NCBI GenBank assembly: GCA_964242415.1
Contig: CAXTAT010000022.1
Location: forward strand, 1 to 64,000
Length of the DNA: 64,000 nt
DNA from: DASWOJ01 sp964242415
GTDB lineage: Bacteria > Pseudomonadota > Alphaproteobacteria > Acetobacterales > Acetobacteraceae
Direction: 5' to 3'
Numbering within the stretch: the stretch's first letter is position 1; each line of letters starts with the position of its first letter. The position numbers and the translations under genes were made by a program. The notes under the pieces are model-generated. The model was not told the origin of the DNA and made no database searches. It saw only the letters and a program-made list of their open reading frames with translations. Positions 1 through 8,505 of this stretch are shown here, piece by piece.

Positions 1-603
1 CTGCAGACCGACCACCTCGACCTCGTGCAGTTCCACGAGATCATCCGCATGGACGACCCGGAGCGGGTGTTCGCCAGCGGCGGCGCCCTGGAGGCGATCC
101 TGCGCGCCAAGGAGCAGGGCAAGGTCCGCTACATCGGCTTCACCGGGCATAAAAGCCCGGCCATCCACAAGCATATGTTCGACGTGGCCGACCAGCACGG
201 CTTCCACTTCGACACGGTGCAGATGCCGCTCAACGTGATGGACGCGCACTTCGACAGCTTCGAGCAGGGCGTGCTGCCGGTCGCCGTCCAGCACGGCACC
301 GGCGTGCTGGGCATGAAAGCGTTCGGCGACCCGTTCATCCTGGACAGCAAGGCCGCCACGCCCATCGAGATGCTGCAGTATCCGCTCAGCCTGCCCGTGG
401 CCCTGCAGGTCACCGGGATCGACAGCATGCCCATCTTGCAGCAGGCGCTGGAGGCCGTCCGCACCTTCAAGCCGTTCACGGCCGAGCAGCGCGCGACCCT
501 GCTGGCCAAGACCGAGGCCGTCGCGCGCGATGGGCAGACGGAGCGCTACAAGGTGTCGCACCACTTCGACGGCACCATCCAGAACCCGCAGTGGCTCGGC
601 TGA
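1..603 (+). CDS. Aldo/keto reductase, C-terminal part (5' truncated by window edge)
   Basis: The reading frame is open from base 1 to the TGA at 601-603, giving 200 residues of a protein that begins outside the window. DLVQFHEI near the start matches the strand of an aldo/keto reductase barrel that carries the active-site His, and VRYIGFTGH a little further on is the typical next barrel strand of the family (usually R-x-IGxS/TxH). Later segments (GTGVLGMKAFGDP) fit the cofactor-side strands. Aldo/keto reductases reduce aldehydes or ketones with NAD(P)H in the cytoplasm; the substrate cannot be told. The catalytic Asp, Tyr and Lys would lie mostly upstream, so activity cannot be judged. The 3' neighbour is on the opposite strand (convergent). 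Confidence 0.85.
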   Translation: MQTDHLDLVQFHEIIRMDDPERVFASGGALEAILRAKEQGKVRYIGFTGHKSPAIHKHMFDVADQHGFHFDTVQMPLNVMDAHFDSFEQGVLPVAVQHGTGVLGMKAFGDPFILDSKAATPIEMLQYPLSLPVALQVTGIDSMPILQQALEAVRTFKPFTAEQRATLLAKTEAVARDGQTERYKVSHHFDGTIQNPQWLG

Positions 604-658
604 CAGGGGGGCCGGCCCGGGCTGCCCCTGCCGCCGGTCAGGCCATCCGCCAGCGTCG

Positions 659-1315
659 TCACGACGCCAGGCGGTAGGCGCGGCCGGCCAGGGACGGCCC
701 GTTCAGCAGCCCGGTCCGCGACCGGCGGATCAAAGCGTCCAGGCCCAGCACCTGCCCCACCCGGTCCAGCGCGAAGAAGCCGTGCGTAATGATGATGAAG
801 ATGTACTCCCACGGCCACTCGGCGTCGTTGTGATACAGCCCGATCCATAGGTTCAGCGTGAACAGGACGCCGATGACGCCGGCCAGGCGGACGGCGAAGC
901 CCAGCATCAGCGACGCCGCCAGCAGGGTTTCCGTCAGGTAAACCGCGGGGTCCAGCAAGGCGATGTGCGCCAGGAACACGTCGCGCACCAGGGCGGCGTG
1001 GATGGCGAAGGCCGAGTTCTCGGTCAACTGGGTCGTCCAGTACCGGAAGCCGCCGGCGACGGGCAGCGGCAGCTTCCACAGTGAACCCTGCAGCCACATG
1101 GTGCCGATCAGCATGCGGAACAGCCATATGCCAGCGTTGCGGGCGGTGCGCTGCGCCGGGTCGGCGGCCCAGGCTCGGGCAGCAATGGCGATGCCGCCAA
1201 TCAGCAGGGCGGCATACAATAGGACCAGGATGTACTTGGCGGGACCGAGGGCGTCGTGGTCGGGGGTGTCGCCGATCAGGAAGTGCAGGCTGTCGAGAAA
1301 GGGGTTGGTGCGCAT
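659..1315 (-). CDS. DoxX-like integral membrane protein
   Basis: A 218-residue protein if the start is the ATG at 1315 (MRTNPFLDSLHFL); an in-frame ATG at 1339 would add eight residues. It has about four hydrophobic helices: ILVLLYAALLIGGIAIAARA, a segment around LFRMLIGTMWLQGSLWKL, one around LTETLLAASLMLGFAVRLAG, and YIFIIITHGFFALDRVG. The pattern of R-x-x-x-G-x-x-W-x-Q-G and a late H-G near a helix resembles the DoxX/DoxD (thiosulfate:quinone oxidoreductase small subunit-like) family. Family members act in the inner membrane and often pair with redox enzymes; the precise role here is unknown. It stands alone, convergent with the reductase on its left and followed on its 5' side by a long non-coding stretch. 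Confidence 0.7.
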   Translation of the reverse strand: MRTNPFLDSLHFLIGDTPDHDALGPAKYILVLLYAALLIGGIAIAARAWAADPAQRTARNAGIWLFRMLIGTMWLQGSLWKLPLPVAGGFRYWTTQLTENSAFAIHAALVRDVFLAHIALLDPAVYLTETLLAASLMLGFAVRLAGVIGVLFTLNLWIGLYHNDAEWPWEYIFIIITHGFFALDRVGQVLGLDALIRRSRTGLLNGPSLAGRAYRLAS

Positions 1316-2051
1316 GGCGTGGCACTCCGCTGGCTGCAAGATGTAGGCATCCCTTCGGGCGCAGCCGGACTTTGGTTACTACAGACGCCGGAGGTCCTGA
1401 CCAGCAATAGGTGCGCCGCAATTGCAAGCCGAGCTTGCGCCGCGGCGATCCGGAGGCCGCACGCTGCCGCGTCATGGCGCCGCCGTTCGAGCGGGCACTC
1501 CGGACGCCAATCAAGGCCCAACCGGACGCAATAAGCCAGGCAGCGGCAGAAAAGTATCATTGCTGCAGCGCAAAGGGCGTAGCCGGCTGGTCAGCCCTGC
1601 TCTAGGTTCGGCCTTTACGGACAACCACGGAACGAATCGTGGGCCGCAGAGGCATGAGGGGAGGACTATGGGGGCAAAACCCTGTCCAGGGCTTGACCAG
1701 GTCCATAACGACCAGCCGTTAGCAGTTTGGCCGCAAGATTACCCGGTCCAGACCGTCCAGCGGCATTGTCAGCCGGGGTGCGGGTTGCGCCTCATGACTG
1801 GCTGCATGGATGCAGGCAACCGGGTGCTTACAGGTCCAACTTTGCCGCATGACCGGATCAGCGACGTGGCCGGCGAGGGGGCGTTGTCTCCAGTTCACCG
1901 CGGCGGCCATCAGGGCGCTCCCGACGGAGCTGCGCTTTCTCCAGCCGTTTCCAGCAGACTCGTTTTGCGGCATCCGATTTCCCGCAGCCCTGGCCGGCAG
2001 TTCGCCGCAACCGCTTAATAAACAACCACAACCAATAGCAAGGAAACACCT
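1316..2051. other. 736-bp intergenic region before the sugar ABC operon
   Basis: It separates the DoxX-like gene (reading left) from the sugar-binding protein gene (reading right), so it should contain both promoters. I see no gene I can support. One frame (1668-2018) has a good Shine-Dalgarno sequence (GGGGAGG just before ATG 1668), but its product is low in hydrophobic residues and matches nothing I recognise. No REP element of the kinds found elsewhere in the window lies here. A small palindrome CTGCATGGATGCAG (about 1802-1815) is the only symmetrical site I noticed. Confidence 0.5.
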
Positions 2052-3131
2052 ATGACCCGGTCCAACGCACCCATCACCGCTGCCGCCCTCGTGTTCGGCG
2101 TGCTCGGCGGCGCCTCCAGTGCCTCCGCCGCCGTGGAGAATGCGACGGTCGCGTTCCTCATGCCCGACCAGGCCTCGACCCGCTATGAGGAGCATGACCG
2201 GCCGGGGTTCGTGGCCGAGATGAAGAAAATCTGCCCGACCTGCAAGGTGCTGTACCAGAACGCCGACGGCGACGTGTCGCGCCAGCAGCAGCAGTTCAAC
2301 TCCGTCATCACGCAGGGCGCCAAGGCCATCGTGATCGATGCAGTCGATTCGACCGCCGCCGCGTCCCTGGTCAAGCAGGCGCAGGGCCAGGGGATCAAGG
2401 TGATCGCCTATGACCGCCCGATCCCGTCCACCCCGGCCGACTACTACGTGTCGTTCAACAACGAGGAGATCGGCAAGTCAATCGCCCAATCGCTGGTGCA
2501 GCACCTGAAGGCACAGGGCGTGTCGCCCGGGGGCGCCGCCGGGCTGCTGGAGGTCAACGGCTCCCCCACGGACGCGGCGGCCGGGCTGATCAAGAAGGGC
2601 ATCCACGAGGGGCTGGAGAACAGCGGCTACAAGACGCTGGCCGAGTATGACACCCCCGAATGGGCGCCGCCGAAGGCGCAGCAGTGGGTGAGCGGCCAGG
2701 TCTCGCGGTTCGGCAAGAACATCGTCGGCGTGGTCGCAGCCAACGACGGCACGGCCGGCGGCGCGATCGCCGCATTCAAGGCGGCCGGCGTCGAGCAGGT
2801 GCCGCCCGTGACGGGCAACGACGCGACCATCGCGGGCCTGCAGTTGATCATCGCCGGCGACCAGTACAACACCATCTCGAAGCCGAGCGAGATCGTCGCC
2901 GCCGCCGCCGCCGACATCGCAGTGGCGCTGCTGGGCGGCGAGAAGCCGAAGTCCGATGGCGACGTGTTCGGCACCCCGACCCGGCTGTTCGTGCCGGCGC
3001 TGGTGACCGCGGACAACATGAAGACGGAGGTCGTTGACAAGATGGTTGACGGAAAGCCGATCACCCCGGCATCTGCCCTGTGCACCGGACGTTATGTCGC
3101 GGGCTGCAAGAAGCTGGGCCTTACCCAGTAG
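2052..3131 (+). CDS. Sugar ABC transporter periplasmic binding protein (XylF/ribose-binding type)
   Basis: 359 residues. Residues 1-27 form a Sec signal peptide ending SASA|AVE, so the mature protein is periplasmic. The rest is a type I periplasmic binding protein: the first strand VAFLMPDQASTRYEEHDRPG resembles XylF-type D-xylose binding proteins, and VIDAVDSTAAASLV and VIAYDRPIP are the usual hinge-side strands. It would deliver a monosaccharide (xylose or a related pentose or polyol) to the permease encoded downstream. It is the first gene of a cluster with an ATPase 21 bp downstream, then a permease and a dehydrogenase. The substrate is inferred from family resemblance and from the SDR neighbour, not shown by the sequence. 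Confidence 0.88.
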   Translation: MTRSNAPITAAALVFGVLGGASSASAAVENATVAFLMPDQASTRYEEHDRPGFVAEMKKICPTCKVLYQNADGDVSRQQQQFNSVITQGAKAIVIDAVDSTAAASLVKQAQGQGIKVIAYDRPIPSTPADYYVSFNNEEIGKSIAQSLVQHLKAQGVSPGGAAGLLEVNGSPTDAAAGLIKKGIHEGLENSGYKTLAEYDTPEWAPPKAQQWVSGQVSRFGKNIVGVVAANDGTAGGAIAAFKAAGVEQVPPVTGNDATIAGLQLIIAGDQYNTISKPSEIVAAAAADIAVALLGGEKPKSDGDVFGTPTRLFVPALVTADNMKTEVVDKMVDGKPITPASALCTGRYVAGCKKLGLTQ

Positions 3132-3152
3132 CAGGCACGGGGGATACAGCTT

Positions 3153-3950
3153 ATGGCGGACGCGTCGCAGCGGGAAGTGGTGCTCAGCCTCCGGGGCATC
3201 TGCAAGCAGTTCGGCGCCGTGTCCGCGCTGACCGACATCAACCTCGATGTCCACGCGGGTGAGGTGGTGGCGCTGGTCGGCGACAACGGCGCCGGCAAGT
3301 CCACGCTGGTCAAGGTTCTGGCCGGCGTGCACGCGCCCACCGCGGGGACCATGGCCTTCCTCGGCAAGGAGGTGACGCTGGCCGGCCCCAGCGACGCGCT
3401 GGCGCTGGGCATCGCGACCGTGTTCCAGGACCTCGCGCTGTGCGAGAACCTGGACGTCGTCGCCAACATCTTCCTCGGCAAGGAGCTGCGGCCAATGCAG
3501 CTCGACGAGGTGTCGATGGAAATCCGCGCCTGGACGCTGCTGAACGAGCTGTCCGCGCGCATCCCGAGCGTGCGGGAGCCGGTGGCGTCGCTGTCCGGCG
3601 GGCAGCGGCAGACGGTCGCCATCGCCCGGTCGCTGTTGCTGGACCCGAAGCTGATCATGCTCGACGAGCCGACGGCAGCACTTGGCGTGGCACAGACGGC
3701 GGAGGTGCTGGACCTGATCGAGCGGGTGCGGGCGCGCGGGCTGGGCGTCATCGTGATCAGCCACAACATGGAGGACGTGCGGGCGGTGGCGGACCGGATC
3801 GTGGTGCTACGCCTCGGCCGCAACAACGGCGTGTTCACGCCCGACGCGACCAACACGGAGCTGGTGGGGGCGATCACCGGCGCGGCGGACAACTCCGTCT
3901 CGCGCCGGTCCACCCGGCGGTCGCGGCAGAGCGAAGGAGCGGCGCTATGA
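3153..3950 (+). CDS. Sugar ABC transporter ATP-binding protein, single ABC domain
   Basis: 265 residues with one complete ABC cassette: Walker A GDNGAGKST at 43-51, Q-loop FQDLAL around 91, signature LSGGQ at 147-151, Walker B LIMLDEPTAA from 167, and the H-loop SHN at 203-205. It powers import of the sugar bound by the upstream binding protein. Most monosaccharide importers of this class (XylG, RbsA, AraG) use a tandem-domain ATPase of about 500 residues. This one is half that size, as in the FrcA fructose type, so it should act as a homodimer. It ends in a 4-bp ATGA overlap with the permease gene, which implies translational coupling. Confidence 0.92.
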   Translation: MADASQREVVLSLRGICKQFGAVSALTDINLDVHAGEVVALVGDNGAGKSTLVKVLAGVHAPTAGTMAFLGKEVTLAGPSDALALGIATVFQDLALCENLDVVANIFLGKELRPMQLDEVSMEIRAWTLLNELSARIPSVREPVASLSGGQRQTVAIARSLLLDPKLIMLDEPTAALGVAQTAEVLDLIERVRARGLGVIVISHNMEDVRAVADRIVVLRLGRNNGVFTPDATNTELVGAITGAADNSVSRRSTRRSRQSEGAAL

Positions 3951-5179
3951 GCCAGCCGCTACTCGACCGCAGCGACGTGCGGGTCCGCGACGACCGGGGC
4001 TTTGCCGGGTCGCTGCGGGGCTTCCTCGACCGGGTGCGCTCGGGCGACCTCGGCCCCTTGCCGGTGGTGGTCGGGCTGGCGGTGATCTGGACGGTGTTCC
4101 AGTCGCTCAACCCGCTGTTCCTGTCGGCCAACAACCTGGTCAACCTGCTGTTCGACTCCGCGACCATCGGGGTCATCGCCCTCGGCATCGTCTGCATCCT
4201 GATGGTGGGCGAGATCGACCTGTCGGTCGGCTCCGTCAGCGGGTTCGCCTCGGCGCTGCTGGGCGTGATCTGGGTCAATGCCGATTGGCCAGTGGCAGCG
4301 GCGGTGCTGGCGGCGCTGATCGTGGGCGGCGTCATCGGCCTGGTTTACGCACTGCTGTTCACGCGGCTGGGGATGCCCTCGTTCGTGTCCACGCTGGCCG
4401 GGCTGCTGGCCGTGCTTGGGCTGCAGCTTTATATCCTGGGGTCCACCGGGTCGATCAACCTGCCGTACGGCTCGCCGCTGGTGAGCTTCGGCCAGACGTT
4501 GGTCATGCCGCACCCTGTCGCCTACGTGCTGGCGGCGCTGGCTGCGGCTGCATCGCTGTATGCGGGGCTGCGCACGGCGGCGCGGCGGCGCAGCGCCGGG
4601 CTGTCGCCGCGCTCCACGGGCGGGCTGCTGCTACGCGCCGCGGTGCTGTTCGTGGTGCTGGAGGGGGTGGCGTTCTACCTCAACACCGACCGGGGCGTGC
4701 CCTGGATCTTCGGGCTGTTCGCCCTGCTCGTGGTGGTCATGGACTACGCGCTGAAGCGCACCAAGTGGGGCCGCTCCATGACGGCGGTCGGCGGCAACCG
4801 GGAGGCGGCGCGCCGGGCCGGCATCAATGTCAACGCGACGTATATCAGCGCGTTCATGCTGTGCTCGGTGCTGGCGGCGGCGGGCGGCGTGCTGTCGGCG
4901 GCGCGGCTGGCGTCGGCCAGCCAGCAGGCGGGCACGGGCGACGTGAACCTCGACGCCATCGCGGCGGCGGTGATCGGCGGCACGTCGCTGTTCGGCGGCC
5001 GGGGCAGCGCCTACTCCGCGCTGCTGGGGATCATCGTCATCCAGTCGATCGCCAGCGGGCTGACGCTGCTCGACCTGTCGTCGTCGCTGCGGTACATGAT
5101 CACCGGTGCGGTGCTGGCGTTGGCCGTCATCGTCGACTCCCTCGCGCGCCGGTCGCGCGCTTCGCATGGCCGCGGCTGA
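3947..5179 (+). CDS. Sugar ABC transporter permease (XylH/RbsC family)
   Basis: 410 residues from the ATG at 3947, which overlaps the ATPase stop codon. After a polar N-terminus of about 35 residues come roughly ten hydrophobic helices. The segment GIVCILMVGEIDLSVGSV is the family hallmark of BPD_transp_2 sugar permeases (usually M-x-GGIDLSVG), and VGGNREAARRAGINV is the conserved cytoplasmic loop that contacts the ATPase; the late helix contains IGGTSLFGGRGS. At 410 residues it is longer than RbsC (about 320) and matches the longer XylH class, which supports a xylose-type importer. It is the inner-membrane channel for the two preceding gene products. Confidence 0.92.
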   Translation: MSQPLLDRSDVRVRDDRGFAGSLRGFLDRVRSGDLGPLPVVVGLAVIWTVFQSLNPLFLSANNLVNLLFDSATIGVIALGIVCILMVGEIDLSVGSVSGFASALLGVIWVNADWPVAAAVLAALIVGGVIGLVYALLFTRLGMPSFVSTLAGLLAVLGLQLYILGSTGSINLPYGSPLVSFGQTLVMPHPVAYVLAALAAAASLYAGLRTAARRRSAGLSPRSTGGLLLRAAVLFVVLEGVAFYLNTDRGVPWIFGLFALLVVVMDYALKRTKWGRSMTAVGGNREAARRAGINVNATYISAFMLCSVLAAAGGVLSAARLASASQQAGTGDVNLDAIAAAVIGGTSLFGGRGSAYSALLGIIVIQSIASGLTLLDLSSSLRYMITGAVLALAVIVDSLARRSRASHGRG

Positions 5180-5189
5180 GGATACGGGA

Positions 5190-5918
5190 ATGACCGAGAG
5201 TTTGTCGGGCAAGGTCGCGGCCATCACCGGCGCCGCGTCCGGGATCGGGCTGGCCTGCGCGCGGTCGCTGATCGGGGCCGGCGCGCGCGTCGTGCTGGTG
5301 GACCGGGACGAGGCCAGGCTGCACGAGGTTTGCGCCGAGCTGGGGCAGTACGCGATCCCGCTGGTGGTGAACCTGCTCAACCCCGCGAGCGTGGCGACCA
5401 TGGTGCCCGGCATCCTGCAGCACGCGGGCGGGCTCGACATCTTCCACGCCAACGCCGGGTCGTATATCGGCGGCGATGTGCATGGCGGTGACCCGGACGC
5501 GTGGGACCGCATGCTCAACCTCAACATCAACTCGGCGTTCCGCACCATCCACGCGGTGCTGCCGCACATGGTCGAGCAGGGCAGCGGCGACATCATCGTC
5601 ACCAGCTCGGTCGCGGGCTTCATCCCGGTCGTGGTGGAGCCGATCTACACGGCGTCCAAGCATGCGATCCAGGCGTTCGTCCACACGCTGCGGCGCCAGA
5701 TGATAAAGCACGGCATCCGCGTGGGGGAGGTGGCGCCCGGCCCGGTGGTGACGGCGCTGCTGGCCGACTGGCCGAAGGAGAAGATGGACGAGGCGCTGGC
5801 CCGGGGCAGCCTGATGCAGCCCGAGGAGGTGGCGGAGGCGGTGATGTTCATGCTCACCCGGCCGCGCAACGTGGTGATCCGCGACCTGGTCATCCTGCCG
5901 CAGAGCCTGGATATGTAG
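5190..5918 (+). CDS. Short-chain dehydrogenase/reductase, probably polyol or sugar specific
   Basis: 242 residues from the ATG at 5190; an ATG at 5166 inside the permease end would add eight. Classical SDR features are visible: the TGAASGIG nucleotide-binding turn at 13-20, an acidic D38 after the second strand (favours NAD), NAG at 88-90, the catalytic Ser in VTSS (139/140) and Y153-x-x-x-K157 in YTASK. The C-terminal motif around RNVVIRDLVILPQ is common in ribitol- and xylitol-type SDRs. Placed 10 bp after the permease, it probably oxidises the sugar alcohol or sugar brought in by the ABC system. A REP-like repeat follows the stop codon. The substrate is inferred from context. Confidence 0.85.
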   Translation: MTESLSGKVAAITGAASGIGLACARSLIGAGARVVLVDRDEARLHEVCAELGQYAIPLVVNLLNPASVATMVPGILQHAGGLDIFHANAGSYIGGDVHGGDPDAWDRMLNLNINSAFRTIHAVLPHMVEQGSGDIIVTSSVAGFIPVVVEPIYTASKHAIQAFVHTLRRQMIKHGIRVGEVAPGPVVTALLADWPKEKMDEALARGSLMQPEEVAEAVMFMLTRPRNVVIRDLVILPQSLDM

Positions 5919-6482
5919 GCTGCCGTCGCGGGCAAGGCGGTCGCATATGCCATGGAGCCGCTGCCTGCTCCCTCTTCCCCTGCGGGAAAGGGCCGGGGTG
6001 AGGGGGTCGGGAAGCGCCGACCTGCTGGCCCGGGCAGCCCGGTTCCGCCGGCGTCAAACGGCGCGAGGCAGGCAAGACCCCCTCACCCCGGCCCTCTCCC
6101 GAAGCGGGAGAGGGGGAAGCGGCGGTTCCTTGCGGCGTAAGCGATCGCCCTGCGTCGCTGGAAACGGCAAGGCGATGCTGGCGAGGCCGGGCCGCATCAT
6201 CCCAGCCTAATTGCATCCCCAGCACGCTCCCAGCCGTCGGGTTCGACGCAACGGCCCCGGCCCGCAGTCTCGGTGCGAGAGTCCCCCATTGCAGGAGGCT
6301 CCATGCAAAGTTTTGCTGGGTTATGTCGCCATGATGCTTGACCGCCAAAACGCCGCTCGTTAGCGTACCTTGCGGCAATGGCGCCGAGCGACAGCGTGTC
6401 CAGCGTGAGATCAGGCCCTTGCTGCCTCAGTCTCGTGCCGCTTATGCCGCATCCCTGTGGATCACTGTGAGGAGAAAAGGCT
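5919..6482. other. 564-bp intergenic region before cbtB
   Basis: The first third is the REP-like pair. The remainder (about 6130-6480) is the leader of cbtB. In many bacteria cbtAB is under a cobalamin riboswitch. I looked for the conserved B12-box and the GCCACTG-type core and did not find a convincing match; only a short resemblance (ATCACTGTGAGG, about 6459-6470) sits directly before the gene. The ribosome-binding site is GAGGAGA at about 6469-6475. Confidence 0.5.
5966..6121. repeat. Paired REP-like element, copy 1
   Basis: Left arm CTTCCCCTGCGGGAAAGGGC followed by CGGGGTGAGGGGGTC; right arm CCCCCTCACCCCGGCCCTCT then CCCGAAGCGGGAGAGGGGG. The arms are inverted relative to each other, and each carries its own short hairpin. 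The spacer contains CCCGGGCAGCCCGG and a run ending GGCAAGA. It lies between the SDR stop codon and the cbtB leader, both genes reading rightwards. Confidence 0.85.
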
Positions 6483-6692
6483 ATGTCAGCCACCGTACTC
6501 GCGCCTGATGCCGGCCCAGTTGCAATTCCCGTCAGTGAGGTCCTGCCTTGGGCAGTATTTGGCGGTTTGATCCTGATGCTGGCGATCTATTTCGTCGGCG
6601 CTGAGCAGGGCGCCACGGCGGTCTTCAGCGGCATGGGCGTCCACGAGTTCGTGCATGACGGACGGCATCTGCTTGGCTTCCCCTGCCACTAG
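6483..6692 (+). CDS. cbtB: CbtB family cobalt transport accessory protein
   Basis: 69 residues, one transmembrane helix (about 22-42, LPWAVFGGLILMLAIYFVGA) and a C-terminal metal-binding-looking tail with HEFVHDGRHLLGFPCH, the diagnostic CbtB motif (His, Asp, His, Cys, His). CbtB and CbtA form a putative cobalt importer that usually accompanies cobalamin synthesis or use. The Shine-Dalgarno sequence GAGGAGA lies 8-10 bases upstream. cbtA follows after 15 bp, so the two are co-transcribed. The transport role is inferred from genomic association in the family and is not shown here. Confidence 0.9.
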   Translation: MSATVLAPDAGPVAIPVSEVLPWAVFGGLILMLAIYFVGAEQGATAVFSGMGVHEFVHDGRHLLGFPCH

Positions 6693-6707
6693 GAAGGCAC
6701 CCGCCCG

Positions 6708-7493
6708 ATGACGAGAGATCTGCTGGTTCGCGGGATGCTGGTCGGCGTAATGGCCGGGTTGCTGAGCTTCGGCTTCCTGAAGGTATTCGGCGAGCCGCAG
6801 GTCGATCGCGCCATCGCTTTCGAAACTCAAATGGACGAAGCCAAGGCGGAGGCCAGGGTGCAGGCCGACCTTGCCAAGGGCATCGTCACGCCGAAAGAAA
6901 TGCCGGAGCCGGAAATATTCAGCCGTTCCGTACAAAGCGGCATTGGCCTGCTGACGGGGGTGACCGTCTATAGCGCGGCCTTTGGCGGACTGTTCGCGCT
7001 TGCATTCGCCTTCATCCATGGGCGCATGGGCAACCTCGGTGCGCGGTCCAATTCGGCGCTGCTGGCAGGCGCGGCCCTGCTGACGATCTATGTCGTGCCG
7101 GATCTGAAATACCCGGCCAATCCGCCCTCGGTCGGGGAGCCGGAGACGATCCAAATCCGAACGGTCCTGTACTTCTCGATGATTGCGATCTCGATTGCGG
7201 CGATGGTGGTCGCGGCCATCCTGCGCAACCGGCTTGTCCGGCGGTTGGGCGCATGGGACGCGACGATCATCGCGGGCGCGGCATACCTGTTCGTGGTGCT
7301 TGTCCTCGGCCTTGCGCTGCCGACGGTGAACGAGGTGCCGGAGGGGTTCCCAGCCAGCGTGCTGTGGCAGTTCAGGCTGTCGTCCCTCGGCGCGCAACTG
7401 GTTCTGTGGACGACCCTTGGCCTGGGTTTCGGCGCATTGACGGCCCGTGCGTCAGCCCCCAAGCGGCAGCAGGCACGGACCGCTTCGGTCTAG
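6708..7493 (+). CDS. cbtA: CbtA family cobalt transporter subunit
   Basis: 261 residues with about five transmembrane helices (near 10-27, 83-108, 118-133, 151-170, 187-205, with a final one near 230-248). The N-terminal helix pair flanks a polar stretch rich in Glu and Lys (QMDEAKAEARVQADLAKGIV) typical of CbtA, and the motif VVPDLKYPANPP in the middle is a strong family marker. It is the predicted membrane channel of the CbtAB cobalt uptake system. cbtB lies directly upstream, and a histidine-phosphatase homologue follows 70 bp downstream, an arrangement seen in other CbtAB loci. Confidence 0.93.
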   Translation: MTRDLLVRGMLVGVMAGLLSFGFLKVFGEPQVDRAIAFETQMDEAKAEARVQADLAKGIVTPKEMPEPEIFSRSVQSGIGLLTGVTVYSAAFGGLFALAFAFIHGRMGNLGARSNSALLAGAALLTIYVVPDLKYPANPPSVGEPETIQIRTVLYFSMIAISIAAMVVAAILRNRLVRRLGAWDATIIAGAAYLFVVLVLGLALPTVNEVPEGFPASVLWQFRLSSLGAQLVLWTTLGLGFGALTARASAPKRQQARTASV

Positions 7494-7563
7494 CCCCGGC
7501 GGCAGTCGCCCACCGGGATAGGCCGCTAGGGGCACCCTGCGGCGCAGGGCGAGCCATGGGACC

Positions 7564-8142
7564 ATGACAGCTCGCCTGAAGTTGGTTTGCCACGCATCCA
7601 CATCCGCCGTTCGGCTCGCTGCGTTCCCAGACGACGAACCGGTCGACTCCTTCGGCAGGAGGGACATGGCTGAGTTGGCGGCCACGATCGGACCGGCAGA
7701 CCGCTGCTGGACCGGACCGTCGCTGCGCACCAGGGAAACCGCGGGTGCGCTGCACCCTGACGCCGTGGTCGATGCCCGGCTGGGCGAATGCGATTACGGA
7801 CGCTGGACCGGCCAAACGTTCGCGGACGTGCATGCCCGCGAGCCGGAAGCCATCGCTGACTGGCTGCGTGATCCCGAAGCAGCCCCGCACGGCGGAGAGT
7901 CGACCCTGTCGCTCCTGAAACGGGTGGCCGGCTGGCTCGACGAGCAGCGGCCGGTTGCCGGCCAGGTTCTCGCGGTGACGCACGCGTCGGTCATCCGCGC
8001 CGCCGTGGTCCACGCCATCGAGGCGTCGCCGCGGTCGTTCTGGCGGATCGATGTCGCCCCGCTCTCCGTCACCCGGCTGACCAGCGCCGGTCAGCACTGG
8101 ACGCTGGCTGCACTGGCTGCATTGCGGGACACGCGGCGATGA
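7564..8142 (+). CDS. Histidine phosphatase superfamily protein with CHA in place of RHG
   Basis: 192 residues of the histidine-phosphatase (phosphoglycerate mutase-like) fold. The usual N-terminal RHG/RHA active-site motif reads LVCHAST here: the phospho-accepting His is kept but the preceding Arg is Cys. Other active-site residues are present: Arg in SLRTRET, Glu in GECDYGRW, and the second His in VTHASVIR. Family members near cobalamin genes include the alpha-ribazole phosphatase CobC, so a role linked to cobalamin or cobalt is plausible given cbtBA immediately upstream. Loss of the Arg could alter substrate binding. The exact substrate is unknown. Confidence 0.8.
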   Translation: MTARLKLVCHASTSAVRLAAFPDDEPVDSFGRRDMAELAATIGPADRCWTGPSLRTRETAGALHPDAVVDARLGECDYGRWTGQTFADVHAREPEAIADWLRDPEAAPHGGESTLSLLKRVAGWLDEQRPVAGQVLAVTHASVIRAAVVHAIEASPRSFWRIDVAPLSVTRLTSAGQHWTLAALAALRDTRR

Positions 8143-8505
8143 GGTCCTCGCACGGTCGGATGGGGGGCATTGTGGCAACCCAGGAGCCGCAGAAACGGTC
8201 CCGGCCGCCCCTGGATTGCCGCGCCGCAAGCCGGAGGGCCGAGGGGCTTTGCAACGTTGTCCCCGGTCCAGGCAGCCTGGTTCCGGCGGCGCTGGCGGGT
8301 CCTGGCGACACAGGAAAATAGACCCCCTCAGCCCGACCCTCTCCCAAAGCGGGAGAGGGAGCAGGCAGCGGCCCTGCGCCGTGGCCATGGGTGCAGCTTG
8401 GGGGTGCTGGTCCCCGATGCGGCACCATATGGCTGCGTGCTCGCCCAATCCCCCCGGCGTGCTTCAACGAAGCTGCCAGCAGGCCGCCGATCCCAGGAAA
8501 CCCGC
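8143..8505. other. 363-bp intergenic region before the ChaC-like gene
   Basis: No gene is supported. It contains a partial match to the second repeat family (CCCCTGGATTGCCGCGCCGC at about 8208-8227) and a degenerate REP-like element (see 8236-8366). A 60-codon frame beginning at the overlapping ATG 8139 runs through the repeat and looks non-coding. Confidence 0.5.
8236..8366. repeat. REP-like element, copy 2 (left arm decayed)
   Basis: The right arm is clear: ACCCCCTCAGCCCGACCCTC then TCCCAAAGCGGGAGAGGG (about 8323-8361). The left arm is not recognisable, but the spacer keeps a relative of the copy 1 spacer (CAGGCAGCCTGGTTCCGGCG). It lies between two rightward genes. Confidence 0.7.

Noticed and set aside
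1668..2018. Possible 116-residue protein upstream of the sugar ABC operon
   Set aside because: It has a good Shine-Dalgarno site, but the product is unlike any protein I know, lacks hydrophobic core pattern and sits in the expected promoter region.
6130..6482. Cobalamin riboswitch before cbtB
   Set aside because: Only short resemblance near ATCACTGTGAGG; the conserved core and B12 box are not found in order.
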